64,000 nt of DNA from Hemerocallis citrina (GCA_017893485.1 CM030362.1:38534984-38598983), one strand, 5' to 3'; positions 43,801-56,139 are shown, counted from the stretch's first letter. Numbers and translations are program-made. Notes: generated by a model not told the origin, from the letters alone.

Positions 43801-44569
43801 AATCTCATGTAAGTGAAATTCCAACTTATTAGCAAATATTTTATATCTACATTCGTCACTGTACTTAAACGATTAACCGTCACATATGTAGGTCTCTAAA
43901 TTGCATGATGAGGATCTATCATCTGAAATAAAGATTCTGGCGAAAGGTCCCCATAAAATGGTTAGAAGATTCAGGGGATATATACACAATGGCTTCAGAT
44001 TTCATACTAAAGATCGTGAACGCTATTTGAAGTCCCAGAACAATGAAATTGTAGTCACGTCAAAGACTAGAAGTTATGCTACTAGGGAAGACGCGAATCC
44101 TATAGATGTAGATGTTGACTATTATGGGGTGCTCACGGATATCATCGAGTTGGATTATTACGGTCAATTCCGGGTAGTCTTATTTCGCGGGGAATGGGCT
44201 GGTTTAGATAAGAATTATCCAAATAACAAGGATAAATTAGGTTTTACAATTGTAAACTTCTCAAATTTGATTCACACAGGTATACACATTAGTCATGAGC
44301 CATTTGTGTTTCCATCCCAAGTCCTTCAAGTGTTCTATGTTGAAGATCCAGTTTGCCCCAAAACTCACATTGCACTTATTATGCAACCAAGAGATGTATT
44401 TCAGTTGGGCGAGGCTGCAGATGATGAGAATGATGATCCCATGAACAATTATATTGCTAATGAGTTTCCAATATTAGATGTAAACATAACAGATGACAAC
44501 AGTAGTCCTAATTGGCTCCGTACAGATGGAGAGCCAGGAGATGTCTTGGATGATATTGGATTACAATAA
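40810..44569 (+). pseudogene. TNP2-type CACTA transposase gene, damaged
   Basis: The ATG at 40810 opens a Transpos_assoc domain (M-D-K-S-W-M, C-P-C-R-R-C), then the Transposase_21 core. TGA at 42319 interrupts one frame running to 43202. GT-AG introns fit at 43203-43296 and about 43809-43892. Later exons hold a DUF4218-like C-terminal part (C-S-R-Y-L) and a DUF4216 domain (43901-44569: G-V-L-T-D-I-I-E-L-D-Y). Two usually constant positions differ: S-N-G-F-N-P-F where S-D-G-F-N-P-F is normal, and D-V-M-H-I-G-K-N where H-I-E-K-N is normal. A 15-bp tandem duplication adds G-S-I-A-E near 43350. It would cut and join CACTA ends; this copy is very probably dead. Confidence 0.93.
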
Positions 44570-45129
44570 ACATTCTCTGTTCTGTTCTTAGATTCAAAGA
44601 TGTAGTAATTTACATGTGTATTTGGTTTTTCTTTTTCTTTTTTGTTACAATCTTTATGAACAAGTATATGTGACTATATCTATCATAGAAAATTTTGTAT
44701 ATCAAAAATTTCAGTTTGAATATCAGAGTCTCCCATCAAATATCCAAACATAAAAGACTAGAAGTTATATAGCATGATGGTTTATTGTTGTTCTAGTCCC
44801 CATTTGATAGTTATGTTATTGTGTGTAGCTGGATAATAGTGTAGATTTTCGTCAATCTACAACTTTGTTTAGGCAAAGTAGTACAATCACATGGAACTGG
44901 GTGGTGATAGCAGAACTTTCATTGCTGACCTTTTTCAATAAATGACTTATAAAATCAGTTAGCTTCAAGTCATTTTGTTTTCCATCAGCTAACTTTCCCC
45001 CTTTCTATTTCAATTATGGGGTATGGGTAATTGGAAGCGGTCTGTATGTTGTATCTATAACAAATTTTGGACTGAGTTCATTTCGCTGAACTCTTACATT
45101 CGCCTGAGACGAATTATTCAGAGGGTTAG
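44570..45129. other. CACTA spacer with 84-bp repeat copy
   Basis: Non-coding. Holds the first copy of the 84-bp direct repeat (44826-44909) and the target duplication GTTAG at 45125-45129. Confidence 0.6.
44826..44909 (+). repeat. 84-bp direct repeat, copy 1
   Basis: TAGCTGGATAATAGTGTAGA onward. Its partner at 49280-49363 appears identical over the full 84 bp. Both lie inside the CACTA element and bracket the solo LTR. Confidence 0.9.
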
Positions 45130-48100
45130 TGTAACACCCCGCAAAATTGGAATTACAATTTTGCTCCTGGGTGTTACGCACGTATATTTTTGTAATGTGT
45201 TTCACTACATATTTTGGATTCGTACTATTTATACATTTTCTGTATTGATTTCAGTTAACTAAAATATAATATTTCAATCCCTGGGATTTACGTGCTTTTT
45301 ACGTGTTTTGATGCACGTGTTTCCACCACTACGTACAATATTTTCTATAGGTTTAAATTATTTATTTTTATGTATTTAAACCCATTTTATAAAACTGAAA
45401 TTTATTTTTCCCCTATTTTGATTAAAATGCATTTGTCAATTTTTTCTGCACGTATGGTGCACGTGCAAATTTTTATTCTCATTTTGCTACTCTCATTTTA
45501 ATATTTTTAGCATGCATTAGTTTTATTTAGCCTTTCTTTTGATCCATGGATCTATAAACTAAAATGTAGCCCATTAGGAGAGGAGCCCACTAAATAATTA
45601 AATAAATTAATTAGTAATGGGCCCATGTAGCAAGCCCATTATTAAAATCACATTTTTAGTTAAACATGTACTAATATATGACAAGTTACAAGTATTAGTA
45701 CACATTTAGAGTTATAGAAATGTGTTCATATTTGTTTGTGCATGTGTGCATGCACACACAAATGTATGTGGACCTTTTTGTGGGCTAGGGGTGACCGGTT
45801 TTGGTGAGGGGAGGGGATTAATGGAGTGGTTAAGTTAGTGGAGAGTGGGGAGATGAAGAGATGGGGGTTCTAGGAGTTAGAAAAGTGGAGAGTTGTAGAA
45901 TAAATTTGAAGAGTTATTAGGGAGGGATTTTTGCACTTTAAACCCTTCTAAAATCCTATAAATAGAGCCCCATTTCCTACCTTTATCTTGCACCAAGAAC
46001 ATTATCAAAAGAAAGAAAGGAAAGAAAGAAAAGATAGAGAGTGAGGGTCCTTTTGTTTGGAGGAATTGCTAGAGAGAGGAAGTCATTGCTAGGAAAAGGG
46101 AGCTTTGCTAGGAGGAGGAGCCATTGCTAGGAGTTTGTCTTGGAGCTAGAAGAAGTGTCCCATCCTTCCCTTCAATTGTTCAAGCTTCAATAAGGTGGGT
46201 GTTCTCCTACTTTCTAAATTTTTAGAATGTACATGCTAATAAAAATGAATGAGTAGTTTGGATAAAATAGAATAACTATACTATGATTGTGGTGAGATTA
46301 ATAGTGAATCATGCGATGTTGACAAATAGATTAACAATGTGTTAGTGGGTGATCCTATGCTTTTTAATTGTAGAAATTGTATGCTAATTATTTTATATGA
46401 CTAGTATGAATTGAATGTGATGAGAAATGTGTAGATAAAATCCATGCTAGCAACGATCTTGTTGATGTTAGTGAATATTTGATTATCATGCTAATTAAAA
46501 GGGTTCAACTAAAGAATTAATCATATGAATCATGTTAGAGTGTTTGCAAATTTTATGTTTGTCGAATATGTGATTTTTCTTTTATGAGAAATTGTTAAAG
46601 AATGTTATATTTTGACATATACTTTAGAGACATGATAATTAAGAAAGAAAAAGAAAAGAGAAGAATAATTTTTGTTATTACATGTCGACATATGTTGAAA
46701 ATACAAACTTTTGCATGAAAGAATTTCTTTGAGATATCCATGGTTGATTAAAAGACATGTTTGATTTTTAGCACAAATTTTAATTAGTATAATGATGGAT
46801 ATAAACTAGTTTTAAGAAACATGATTCTTAATTTTCGAGTTTTCAGAAGAAATGCAGATTTTTGGAAAGAAAGGAAAAATCTATTTTTGAAATGAAGATA
46901 GATTATAAAAATAAATTTGAATTTACTTGATTATTATTTCTTGATTTCATCTCAGTCCAAAAGTGAGATTTATTCCATTGTCCTAAATGATTGGATTATT
47001 GGGTGAACAAGTGTTATTAAAAGAAACCAAATTCAAAATAGTATTAACAAAAATACATTAATACAACTTCTAAATAGAAAATATAATTGGACTTATTGGT
47101 TAGCCAGTGAATACTATTTATAAGAGGTGTTGGGTTCGAAACTTGTTGCCACCATTTTCTTTTATTTTATTTCTCTCAAAAACTGCTTATTTATGGAAGT
47201 TACTGACTTTGGAAAGAAACAAGTATTATTCACTCTTCCTTATTAAGTTGCACAAAGAACTTACTAAGAATGGTTTAATTTCTTATCTTGTATTTTTAAA
47301 GTGGCAAATGCACTTTGTTTCCAAAATTATTATTTTGAATAAAAAATTCTTTGAATAAAAGAAAAATATGTAACACGATTATCTCGTTATAAACAATCCC
47401 TTTTGTTGAGTAAGAATGCTAAATGAGATTAAAAGTTTGTGTGAATTTATATAAAGTTTGGAAAATAAATTATTTATAATTGTTTGAATTGACAAGATCA
47501 TGTAAATGTGTTAATTGTTGACAAGATCATGTAAATATGCTTGTTTGTAGTTGCGAACTTTTATGTGATTAATTTTTCCCAAAAAGAGATTTGGATTTAT
47601 GCCATAGACTCATGAAAAGAATTGATGTCTTAGAAAGATAGTGAATGAATTGAATGATGCTAACAAGACATACACCAAGTTGTGAATAGTTTGAAGATAA
47701 AGAATACTTTGAGTTAAGACATGATTATTAAAGGGTATGTGTACTCATGTCTCTTGCACATGAAAGGTTTATGATTTAGAATTAGTAAGACCTCGGTTAC
47801 CGGTAATTTTGAAAGAAAGATTTTAAGACTTGATTTTGAGATAATGCCGTCGGGCGATCTCGTATTTTGTGAATAAATCCGGTATGAGGTAAAACTGATT
47901 CTAGGGTGATAACATATTCATGTCTTGAACTAAAAATAATTAGGCACTTAGGTGAAGATGTAATAGACTTGTGCAAACGTAAATGGGTGCTTCTATATAG
48001 TCGGCGGTGGATCTCCGTGGCTATTGACCCAGTTGGTGGACTGTGGTTGCTCCGTAGGAGATGGACTGTATTTTATCCGGGACTTAGGGTAGTCGGCGGA

Positions 48101-48856
48101 TGTTTACCATACTCCAAAGAATATGTATATACCGGGGCTAGAGGGGCATTTACGGGATTATTCTCACGATATAATAGTCAGGGAGGCTGGGATCTGTTAT
48201 TATAGCCAGGGAGGCTAGCCAGGGAGGCTGAGATCCGTATCTGTGAAATAACTCTAAAACTTGTTTTATTACCGGGTAGCCTCATGGCGAGGGATCGAAC
48301 CCTTCAATGTGGAGTACGTAGGCGCTTGCCCTCGAACCTATGTAGTATGAGATGCATAGAATCCGAATAAGTGTGCATTAGTGTCATCCTAGTGTAGAAA
48401 TGTATGCATTAGGCATTAAGGCATGACATACACTTATGTTTAGAATAATCACCTTTGACACTTTACTTGTTCATTCAATCTTTTTGTGATTTGTTAAAGT
48501 ATGAGATCGTTATACTATTTCCGGCATAGAGAGGATAGCCGTGTATAACATTTCGTCAGTTGTAAGTAACTGACGTGCCCACAGATTAATATGCAGGTAA
48601 AGGACTAATCAAGGAGTCATAAAGTGGATATGCTGTTGCTATTTGAAAGTTAAAGATGTTGCAAATGATACAAGTTATATTTTTGTTTTCAGTTGTTGTA
48701 AGTTTTATTTCTTCCGCTGTGTAAAGACCAAGTGTAAAGGAACTCTGATGTATTGTGAATGAAAAGTTTTAAATTTCCTTGTAAAATTGTACGAAGTGAA
48801 GTAAAGATCCTGTGAAATCTCGAATTTATCCTTCTTTGTAAATTCGGGGTGTTACA
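45130..48856 (+). mobile_element. Solo LTR, Tekay/Del-like Ty3/Gypsy
   Basis: Starts TGTAACACCCCG and ends CGGGGTGTTACA, with GTTAG at 45125-45129 and 48857-48861. The 3.7-kb length, termini and TATA box (TATAAATA at 45957-45964) fit Tekay/Del chromovirus LTRs. No primer site, gag-pol or second LTR is present, so this is a solo LTR left by recombination. Near 48175-48235, AGCCAGGGAGGCT-type repeats occur three times. Confidence 0.85.
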
Positions 48857-49686
48857 GTTAGCTTTTTCATCATAGGAGGGTGAAGCAATTGAACTTGTAG
48901 CTGAATTTTCCTAACATTTGCTATATGGTTTGTTTTTATTTCTTCGCATATTCTTTCGATGTTGCAATTAACTCGGAACTGTCAATCTATTTTTTTAAAA
49001 AAAAATTCACCAGGTTACTACATCCAGATTCAGAATAATGTTTTGAATCCCTAAATTTAAAACATCAAGTACATGATACTATCATGCTATAAATGCCTAC
49101 TTAAAAGCATGGAGACTTCACACAGTTCATTCATCTCCATGGATAGCACCCACCTACTGAAACATTTTTGAATCGACTGCCCATAATGAATGTAAACAAC
49201 CATTTGAACATTGTTTTTTAACATGCAAAATGCCTTAGACATTGTACTATGCAACAGTAATGCCTTAGACATTGTTTTTTAGCTGGATAATAGTGTAGAT
49301 TTTCGTCAATCTACAACTTTGTTTAGGCAAAGTAGTACAATCACATGGAACTGGGTGGTGATACACTGGATTATCACTTGCTATCATGCTTAATCTGATA
49401 ATTTTCATTACTTTTCAATAGTGTAGATTTTCGTCAAACACACACCCTTAAGGCTCTGCTATGGATCTTCACTGTAGGACTTCAAATGATGTATCTGTTA
49501 GTCTTTGAAAATGCTATGTGGATGTTTCGTGACAATCTTTTCTGGTTATGGTGCTCACAAAAACTGTTAGAGGTTGTATGAAATTTCAAAGTCATTAGGT
49601 TTTGTTGATGAATTTATTTGTTTAATTAGCACTTCAATAAGTGATGTTTGTTCCTGAAAGTGGTTTTTCGTTGTAGTTAGTGAAAA
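48857..49686. other. CACTA spacer with second 84-bp repeat copy
   Basis: Non-coding DNA up to the second CACTA gene. It contains 49280-49363 and a shorter third copy of GTGTAGATTTTCGTCAA near 49423. Confidence 0.6.
49280..49363 (+). repeat. 84-bp direct repeat, copy 2
   Basis: Partner of 44826-44909; the sequence after it differs from that after copy 1. Confidence 0.9.
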
Positions 49687-52100
49687 ATGCCTCAACGACC
49701 TACAAAAAGGGCTCCCTTGCCAACACCAAGCACGGGGGATGTGCAGGGACAATCTCCAGAAGAGATGGAGATTGACACTGAGTTTGAGATCGGTCAGGGG
49801 AGTGCACCGGCAATAAAAAAAATAGGGGACCGACGAGGATGGGAGATATTTGGAAGCGTCAGCCGAACGACAAAATTGTGGTGACCTTCAACCATGCAAA
49901 CCAATCTGTGGGCAAGGAAGCATCTACATTTGCTAATTTCATAGGAGTAATTGCAAGAAATGGTCAAATACTACCATTGTCTTACGACAGATTGTCAAAA
50001 ATTCCGGCGACGTCTAAGACAATTGCCATCAATACAATCAAGGTATTTCCATTTCCTTTATTCTTTATGCATGTAACACTGGATAGATTTTGGAACACTG
50101 GATAGATTTTGGATGTAACACTGGATAGATTTTGAAACCAACCTTTTGTTTGCTTTCGTGTACCTACATGTGATGATATTTAATTTGTATTCAATACTGA
50201 AACTGAGTGTGAACTGGAGGGTTATCCATGGAGATGAATTTGTATATTCAATGATCTTACTTCGGATTGAGATGGAATCTGCATACCAGTCACCTCACAT
50301 ATATCCCTTCAACCAACATTAGTGCTTTCATACTTGCCTCTAAGAGACTTTGAATCTCCTCATCACCCATGCACCTTAGTTTACTCTCACCATGATCTTC
50401 ATCTATGACTACATCAAGATCTGATTCTTCACCTGTAATTAAATGAGCTAGGTCATTTACTTTATCACCATCTATCTCACCATCACCATCTATCTCACCA
50501 TGCTCCGTGGATCTTCTTTGCAATAATCATGTACAATACACAGTCATATCCCTTCTTAGTACAATCAATAGTAGTGGTAGCATGTTTATTAGTAGATACT
50601 ACCACTAGTCCATCTGTGATGAGGAAGACCCCAAAATATGATGAAGTCTTTAAAAAAATTAATTTCCTTAATCAATGATCTTACTTCAAGCCATGATTTC
50701 TTATCTTCTTCCCAATTATGCACTACATACTGGACAAAATCTACATACTGCTTTGTACCAATAGAGCTATGCCATATTTTAAAACAATAATACTTCTATA
50801 GTAAAGAGTTCAAGTTCTTTAAAGAAAAAAAAAAAAAAACTATACATCAATTACCTATTAACAACTATAGTAAAGAGTTCAAGTTCTTCCAGTGAACCAT
50901 CTATATGTTTTGTCTATATTACTTGTTTCTAATCCTATATATTTGCTAATCAATTATATTATACAGCAAAAATTTTAATACCCTGACAATCTTGACAAGA
51001 AATGGTTGAATAAGTCTATGGGAAAGAAGTGGAGAGATTGGAAACGTGAACTGAAAGCGGCATTTTTCGATGAAAATAAGTCCGCAGCCGAGAATGTAAG
51101 GGTTGTCCCCCTCAATGTTAATCCTTCCGATTGGCACTACCTTGTTCATTTTTGAAGTTCTCCAGAGGAAAGGTATTCAAACTATGGCCCTTTTTTGTAT
51201 TGAACTCTCTAATATTGGCATACTAAAATTAAAGTTTCAAGAATTCAAAATGCCTTAGACATGATTCAGATGGTAAAACTTGTAAGTCCACATATTGCAT
51301 TTGATTATTTAAACTATTATTGCATTTGATTATTTAAACTTATTTTGATTGAGTTGTAATTATCTGAAATGTGCAGAAAATGTCTGAAATTGGTTCGGCA
51401 AGTCGAGGAAAACAGGCTGTACTGCACACTGCTGGAACTAGTAGCTTCGCTATAGTTCGTGAGAGATTGGTATGTGTTAAGCGTTTTTTTTTTCACTAAT
51501 GAATATACCAAGATTATAAAGTTTCTTATATCTGTGATTTATTAATATAAAGGTTGAGGAACACGGTGCAGACAAGTTCGGCGATCTAGATTTTTTTGAC
51601 GCTACCCACAAGAAACCAGATGGCCAATTTGTTTCCACAACAGCTGCGTTGATATCGGTAATTTATCTTCATGATGTATGTGTTCTTTGATTTGTTAAGT
51701 AGCTTAGAAGTTAATAACTTATATAATCTTATGCCAATTTGTATTTTAACAGACCACTGCCAGAGTCAAGTATGCTGAACTATCTTCCACAATGGCCCCC
51801 GACTCTACCACAACTGACTTTGACGCATTATCACTACAGCGTCGTGCTTTGATCGAAACAAGAGGCCCATAGCGCCCTGGCCGTGTGCGTGGAATGGGTT
51901 TAGGCCCAACGCCCACTGAAGTCTTCGAGGCTTGTGCGTCTAGTGCTGAGGATCCGAGAGATGAGGAGGAATGCTCTCTAAGGTTAGGGTTGTCACAGCT
52001 TCAAGAGGTAGTTGCAGCTTTGGTGAGGCAACAAAATTCCAAAACAGCTATTCCGACACAGGTTAGAAATTGTAACTTAGAATATACATCGAGTAAGTAG
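49687..52100 (+). pseudogene. Second CACTA gene, Transposase_24 (TNPA-like), damaged
   Basis: Exon-like blocks separated by GT-AG introns, exon edges read by eye. Exon 1 (49687-50042) starts M-P-Q-R-P-T-K-R, shifts frame at a run of eight As (about 49815-49822), then reads R-G-P-T-R-M and K-E-A-S-T-F-A-N-F-I-G. Exon 2 (about 50965-51170) has G-K-K-W-R-D-W-K and is cut by in-frame stops. Exons 3 (51376-51470), 4 (51553-51659) and 5 (51753-52062) hold H-T-A-G-T-S-S-F-A, H-K-K-P-D-G-Q-F-V and R-P-G-R-V-R-G-M-G-L-G-P-T-P. This is the usual Ptta/En/Spm plant transposase pattern; the protein probably binds subterminal repeats. At least three disabling changes are visible. Confidence 0.85.
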
Positions 52101-53493
52101 AATATATCACAATGTCTACTACCAATTCACATGAAGCATACCAAGCTAATGGCAATCTTTGATTAATGCATTTCACTGAATTTTTAGTAATACATTTCAC
52201 TGAAGCTGCTTGTATATTATATTATAAGATAAATAGTCTCAATAGTTGCACTTGTAAATTACATTTATATTTCCCTATAAATCTTATCAGAACATAAAAT
52301 AAATTAGCAATGCAGTTGTTGACTTGTTGGGTCATTTTCAATCCACATCCATGAATTTATATCAGTTTCAGATGAGTCATTCCAACCTGGGTTTAGGAAA
52401 ACTCAACATATTAATTAAGATACTATATTTTCTCCAATCTAATCTGTTTGCAACATTTTTTTTTGTTTAGCATGTTTTAACTTCATAAATTAATTGGCAA
52501 CTAAATTTTTTATATCTTATTATATTATCAACCAGTCAACTTTAATGAAGACTAAGAAACAGAGCTAAGAAATTAACTGATAATTAAGATTCATAAAACA
52601 TGTACAAAAAATTATAGGCTAGCAATTGATTTCACTTCATGCCTTCATATTTAATTATTTGTTTCACCTCGCAATTCTAGAAAAATCTACTTATGTCAAA
52701 GACATCATGTTTATCGTGGTTATTATGGATTAATACAAAGGATTAGAGTGACAACTATAGTGTGTAAAAACTTAAGACTGACCACATGATCTCATCAATG
52801 TAGAAAACTAACGGAAAAAACATTTTCGAGGAGACCAGTCTGAGACTAAATTTCGAGGAGATCAATCTTCGACTAATTGTTTTTGACATAGAACAACAAT
52901 ATGCTGTTATCTGAAGTCAGTGCAGTTCATCTTTCATCTCAAGTTATTTATTCGTCAATGCTGGTTCAATTCTGGTAGTTTTAAAACGAACTAAATCTGA
53001 AACTGTATATCCTTATTACTCAGCCAGCAGCTTTGGCTTATAGCTAGTTTCCCTCAGCTTATAATATGCTTAACATCGTTGAGAATTGAGGATACAAATT
53101 TCTGTCAAAGACTTGGTTTTGCTTATCAGATTGCATTTGCACTTTTGAAATTCCTGGAAACTAATCAGAAACTATTCTAATTTTTACTATTAAAAAAAAT
53201 AATAATAAAGGAATTAAAAAAGACACCGGTATATCAACACAAGCTTAAATGAAATAACATATACCAATTAATTCTTCAACTGCAATTTAAAATAGTTGAT
53301 AAATTTACAAGCACTGTATTCAATCCAATCTAATAATGATAAATTCAGCAGCCGTCCCAACTTGCCAAAACTTGCTCATTCAGCAAACGGGATCAAACCT
53401 TTTCTACTATTACAATGCGAGAAGAATCGAGGTTTTGCAACTGTATGGCTAGCAATTCAATAACTGAATCTTATACGAGCATCTTTCGCACAT
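52101..53493. other. CACTA internal non-coding DNA
   Basis: AT-rich, no ORF recognised. The last part (about 53400-53493) would be 3' UTR of the captured transporter fragment, read on the minus strand. Confidence 0.5.
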
Positions 53494-53730
53494 CTATGTA
53501 GTCTTCTTGTAAGTGTACCACTTTGCAATCAGCAGGTAAACCAAGAAGTTCACCAGGCTAAGAATGGCCAACAGCCAGTAGAAGTAGTCTAGATGCCCTC
53601 TGTTCAAGTTATCAGGAATCCACCCAAGCTTCCCGTTCTTAGTAGTAATGTTAGTAACAATGGTAACCAGCAGTGTACTCAGATAGTTCCCCAAAGCAAC
53701 TGTGTCTAGCTCTTTATTAGCTAGTTGCAT
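53494..53730 (-). pseudogene. Captured NPF/PTR transporter gene fragment (last exon)
   Basis: The minus strand encodes the C-terminal end of an NRT1/PTR-family (NPF) peptide/nitrate transporter. Recognisable parts are A-L-G-N-Y-L-S-T-L-L-V-T-I-V, G-W-I-P-D-N-L-N-R-G-H-L-D-Y-F-Y-W-L-L-A and a last membrane segment ending I-A-K-W-Y-T-Y-K-K before the stop. These cover the final two transmembrane helices of a protein of about 580 residues. Roughly 65 of 78 codons look homologous; the first ten or so do not fit. The reading frame is intact. It sits inside the CACTA element, 0.9 kb from its right end, oriented against the transposase genes, so it is a gene fragment carried by the transposon. Confidence 0.85.
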
Positions 53731-54240
53731 CCCGTGTGTGTGTGTACTGCATCCAGGGTTTGATCTTATGTAGTGTTCTTTCTATACATACTCTTTATTA
53801 GCTAGTTGCTCTTTATCCCTGCAAATTATAACCTAATTTTTTTTTACAATGTGACTTACACAGTTTCAGAATAGAGTTCCAACAATTCAAGTCGGGCAAA
53901 TTCAGAGAACCAAAGCGAGCATGATGGAAGCAACGACTTAAGGAAAATCTACTAATTGCAAGTCATTTTTTGTCTTTTTTTGTGGTGAAATCATTTTGTA
54001 TGATCAAACTTGTTAGAACTTTTTTGATGTAAATAGGATATATGTAACTTGATACTTGTGTTATTGCCATCGACGATTTTGAATTTTACAGAACTTTAAA
54101 CTTCTGAAGTTGTGTATGTTAATCAGTACAAAATATAATGAATTTTATCAGTTAAAATTTTTATTGTTTTATTGTGCATTACTGATAATTTGTACAATTT
54201 TATCCTGTCGTAAAAAAATATATATACAGATTTTCGATTG
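53731..54240. other. CACTA internal non-coding DNA
   Basis: A short GT repeat at about 53733-53747, then AT-rich DNA. No gene seen. Confidence 0.5.
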
Positions 54241-54611
54241 AAAAAAGCTGCATATACTTTTTTACTAAAACAACACCGGCGTTTTAAAAAACGCCGGACA
54301 TTTCTAAAAATAAAGCATTCCAATTTTTTTTTTTAAAAATTATATTATTTAAATATATACCCCGGCGGTTCTGCAGCGCCAGGGTAGGTTTAGTTTCTTT
54401 TTTTTTTAAAATAAAAAACTACTTACACCGTCGATTTCGGAAGCGCCGGTGGTTATGGAACATATACCGGCGGTGTTGTAAGCGCCGGGGACAGTTGTCC
54501 ATGAAAGCCCGGCACGTGCACCACCGGCAGTTGGTGCGGCGCTCTTCGACGCACCGGTAGGGTTTACACCGGCATTTATAAACGCCGGTGAAGCATTCGG
54601 CTGTTGTAGTG
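54241..54611. repeat. Right terminal and subterminal repeats of the CACTA element
   Basis: At least ten CCGG(C)G-type motifs, often as inverted pairs around AAAA or ATTTATAA spacers (for example 54276-54298 and 54571-54593). They end in TTGTAGTG. Motifs match the left end and the small CACTA at 14991. Confidence 0.88.
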
Positions 54612-54612
54612 T

Positions 54613-56139
54613 ACCTCCGCACGCCGAAACGACGTGCCTCCACAAGGCATCGCGGCCGATGCTCAGGGACCAAACAACAAAGGGGTCAGTCATGGGCCCC
54701 AGCCAAATGCCTCCCGTCCGGTCCAGAGCGACCTGCAGGGGGTAATCTTGAACCGATAGGCCAGCCGTGGCAGGGAAGGAACCGCTTCCAACTCGGCTCC
54801 AAACCATCCCAGACCCCCGTCCCAAAGGCGGGAGCCTGCGCTCAGCCGGAACGGTCGGCAACAGTCTGCCCAACCAAACCGGGCCGGAGGAGCCCCGGTT
54901 ACCCACCAGGAGTTCCAGGACTTCCGAAGGGAAATCTTGGGTGCCATCCGAGGGGTCCCCGTCAACGAGAACGCCCGTCGTTCCCATGCACGGTCAGAGG
55001 CCAAGGCTAGCATGTCTCGCCCCTCAACAATCCCCCCAGAGTATGATGGCAACATTTTGAAGCGCCTCCAAGAAATGGAGGAGCGCCTCGACCACGTTGG
55101 TAACGGCGACCTAAGAGCTGCTCAGGGATACAGGCCGGTTCGTCCTCCTTTCTCCGCCCTCATCCTACAGGCGGAGATACCCCACAATTTCTGTCCGCCT
55201 CAGTTCGAGACATATGACGACGAGGGCGATCTTGCTGATCACATGGAGGGCTTCAAAACCCTCATAATGATTCACAGCGCATCGGATCCTCTCCTGTGCC
55301 GAGCCTTCCTCGCAACACTCCGGGGTCCGGCTCGGGAATGGTTCTCCAAGATCACCCCCGGCTCCATCTATTCTTTCGACCAGCTAGAGGGCAGCTTCCT
55401 CGCCCGCTTCGTAACTAGCCGAAAGGCCAAAAGAACGAGTGCGTCCCTACTTGGACTCCGGCAAAAGGAGGGAGAGCCACTCCGAGTGTTTGTCCGACGG
55501 TTCACCGCCGAGGCAAGGTCAGTCTCATCCCTCGACCCCGGCGTTGCCTCGGAAGAATTCTGCCACAACGTCCGACATGGACAGCCGAAGGCCTCCCTGG
55601 CAAAGAAGCCGCCAATAGACTTCCCCGACCTCCTCAACCAGGTCGAAAAATATATTCGAGCCGAAGAGGCCCTCAATCCAGAGGACCAGAAGGAAGTTCC
55701 CGGGAAGGGGAAGCGCAAGGCCGACGAGGTTGAGCCGGCGAAAAAAGCTCAAAGAGACGGGGGCTCCGCAAAGAAGGTCCCGCCGATCCCCCGCTTCGAA
55801 AGGTACACTCCGCTGACACAGAACGTGTGGACAATCCTCTTAGCGATTGAAGACAGCGACCTCGTCCAGTACCCTCCTCGACCGTCCAACAACACCAGCA
55901 AGAAGAGGGATCAGTAGTTCTACTGCCGATTCCACCAGGACAACGGGCATGACACAGATCACTGCCGCACCCTGAAGGACGAAATTGAGGCCCTCATTCA
56001 ACGAGGGTACCTCCGAAAATTCAAAAGGGAAGGCGCCCAAGAACAGAGGGAAAACAGAAGCAAGAGGGATTCCCCTCCTCCTCGAATGCACCGTCGTCAT
56101 CCCGAGCAAGATCCGGAGCCCGAAGTACCCGAGGGATAG
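54613..56139 (+). pseudogene. Tat-type gag
   Basis: Frame continues from 38835-38863 across the CACTA insertion. In-frame TAGs fall at 54757, 55915 and 56137. The capsid region (about 55150-55600) contains F-S-A-L-I-L-Q-A-E-I-P, L-A-D-H-M-E-G-F-K, F-L-A-T-L-R-G-P-A-R-E-W-F and F-V-R-R-F-T-A-E-A, all typical of Tat Gag. After the second stop a knuckle-like Y-C-R-F-H-Q-D-N-G-H-D-T-D-H-C appears. Gag packages the RNA. GC content is much higher than in the CACTA DNA around it, confirming a separate origin. Confidence 0.92.

Larger units (their letters stand above)
38864..54611 (+). mobile_element. Large CACTA (En/Spm-type) DNA transposon
   Basis: Begins CACTACAA, ends TTGTAGTG, and is flanked by TAC (38861-38863 and 54612-54614). 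Subterminal CCGGCG/CGCCGG repeats crowd both ends. It encodes a TNP2-type transposase (40810-44569) and a second Transposase_24-type gene (49687-52100), both damaged. It also holds a 3.7-kb solo LTR, an 84-bp direct repeat and a host transporter gene fragment. The 15.7-kb length is large but within the CACTA range. Confidence 0.96.

Noticed and set aside
48285..48310. tRNA-like GGATCGAACCC segment
   Set aside because: No acceptor stem, anticodon arm or CCA-side pairing around it; it lies inside the solo LTR.
50290..50523. 77-codon acidic minus-strand ORF
   Set aside because: It lies in an intron of the CACTA Transposase_24 gene and partly arises from a CACCATCTATCT repeat; no homology recognised.
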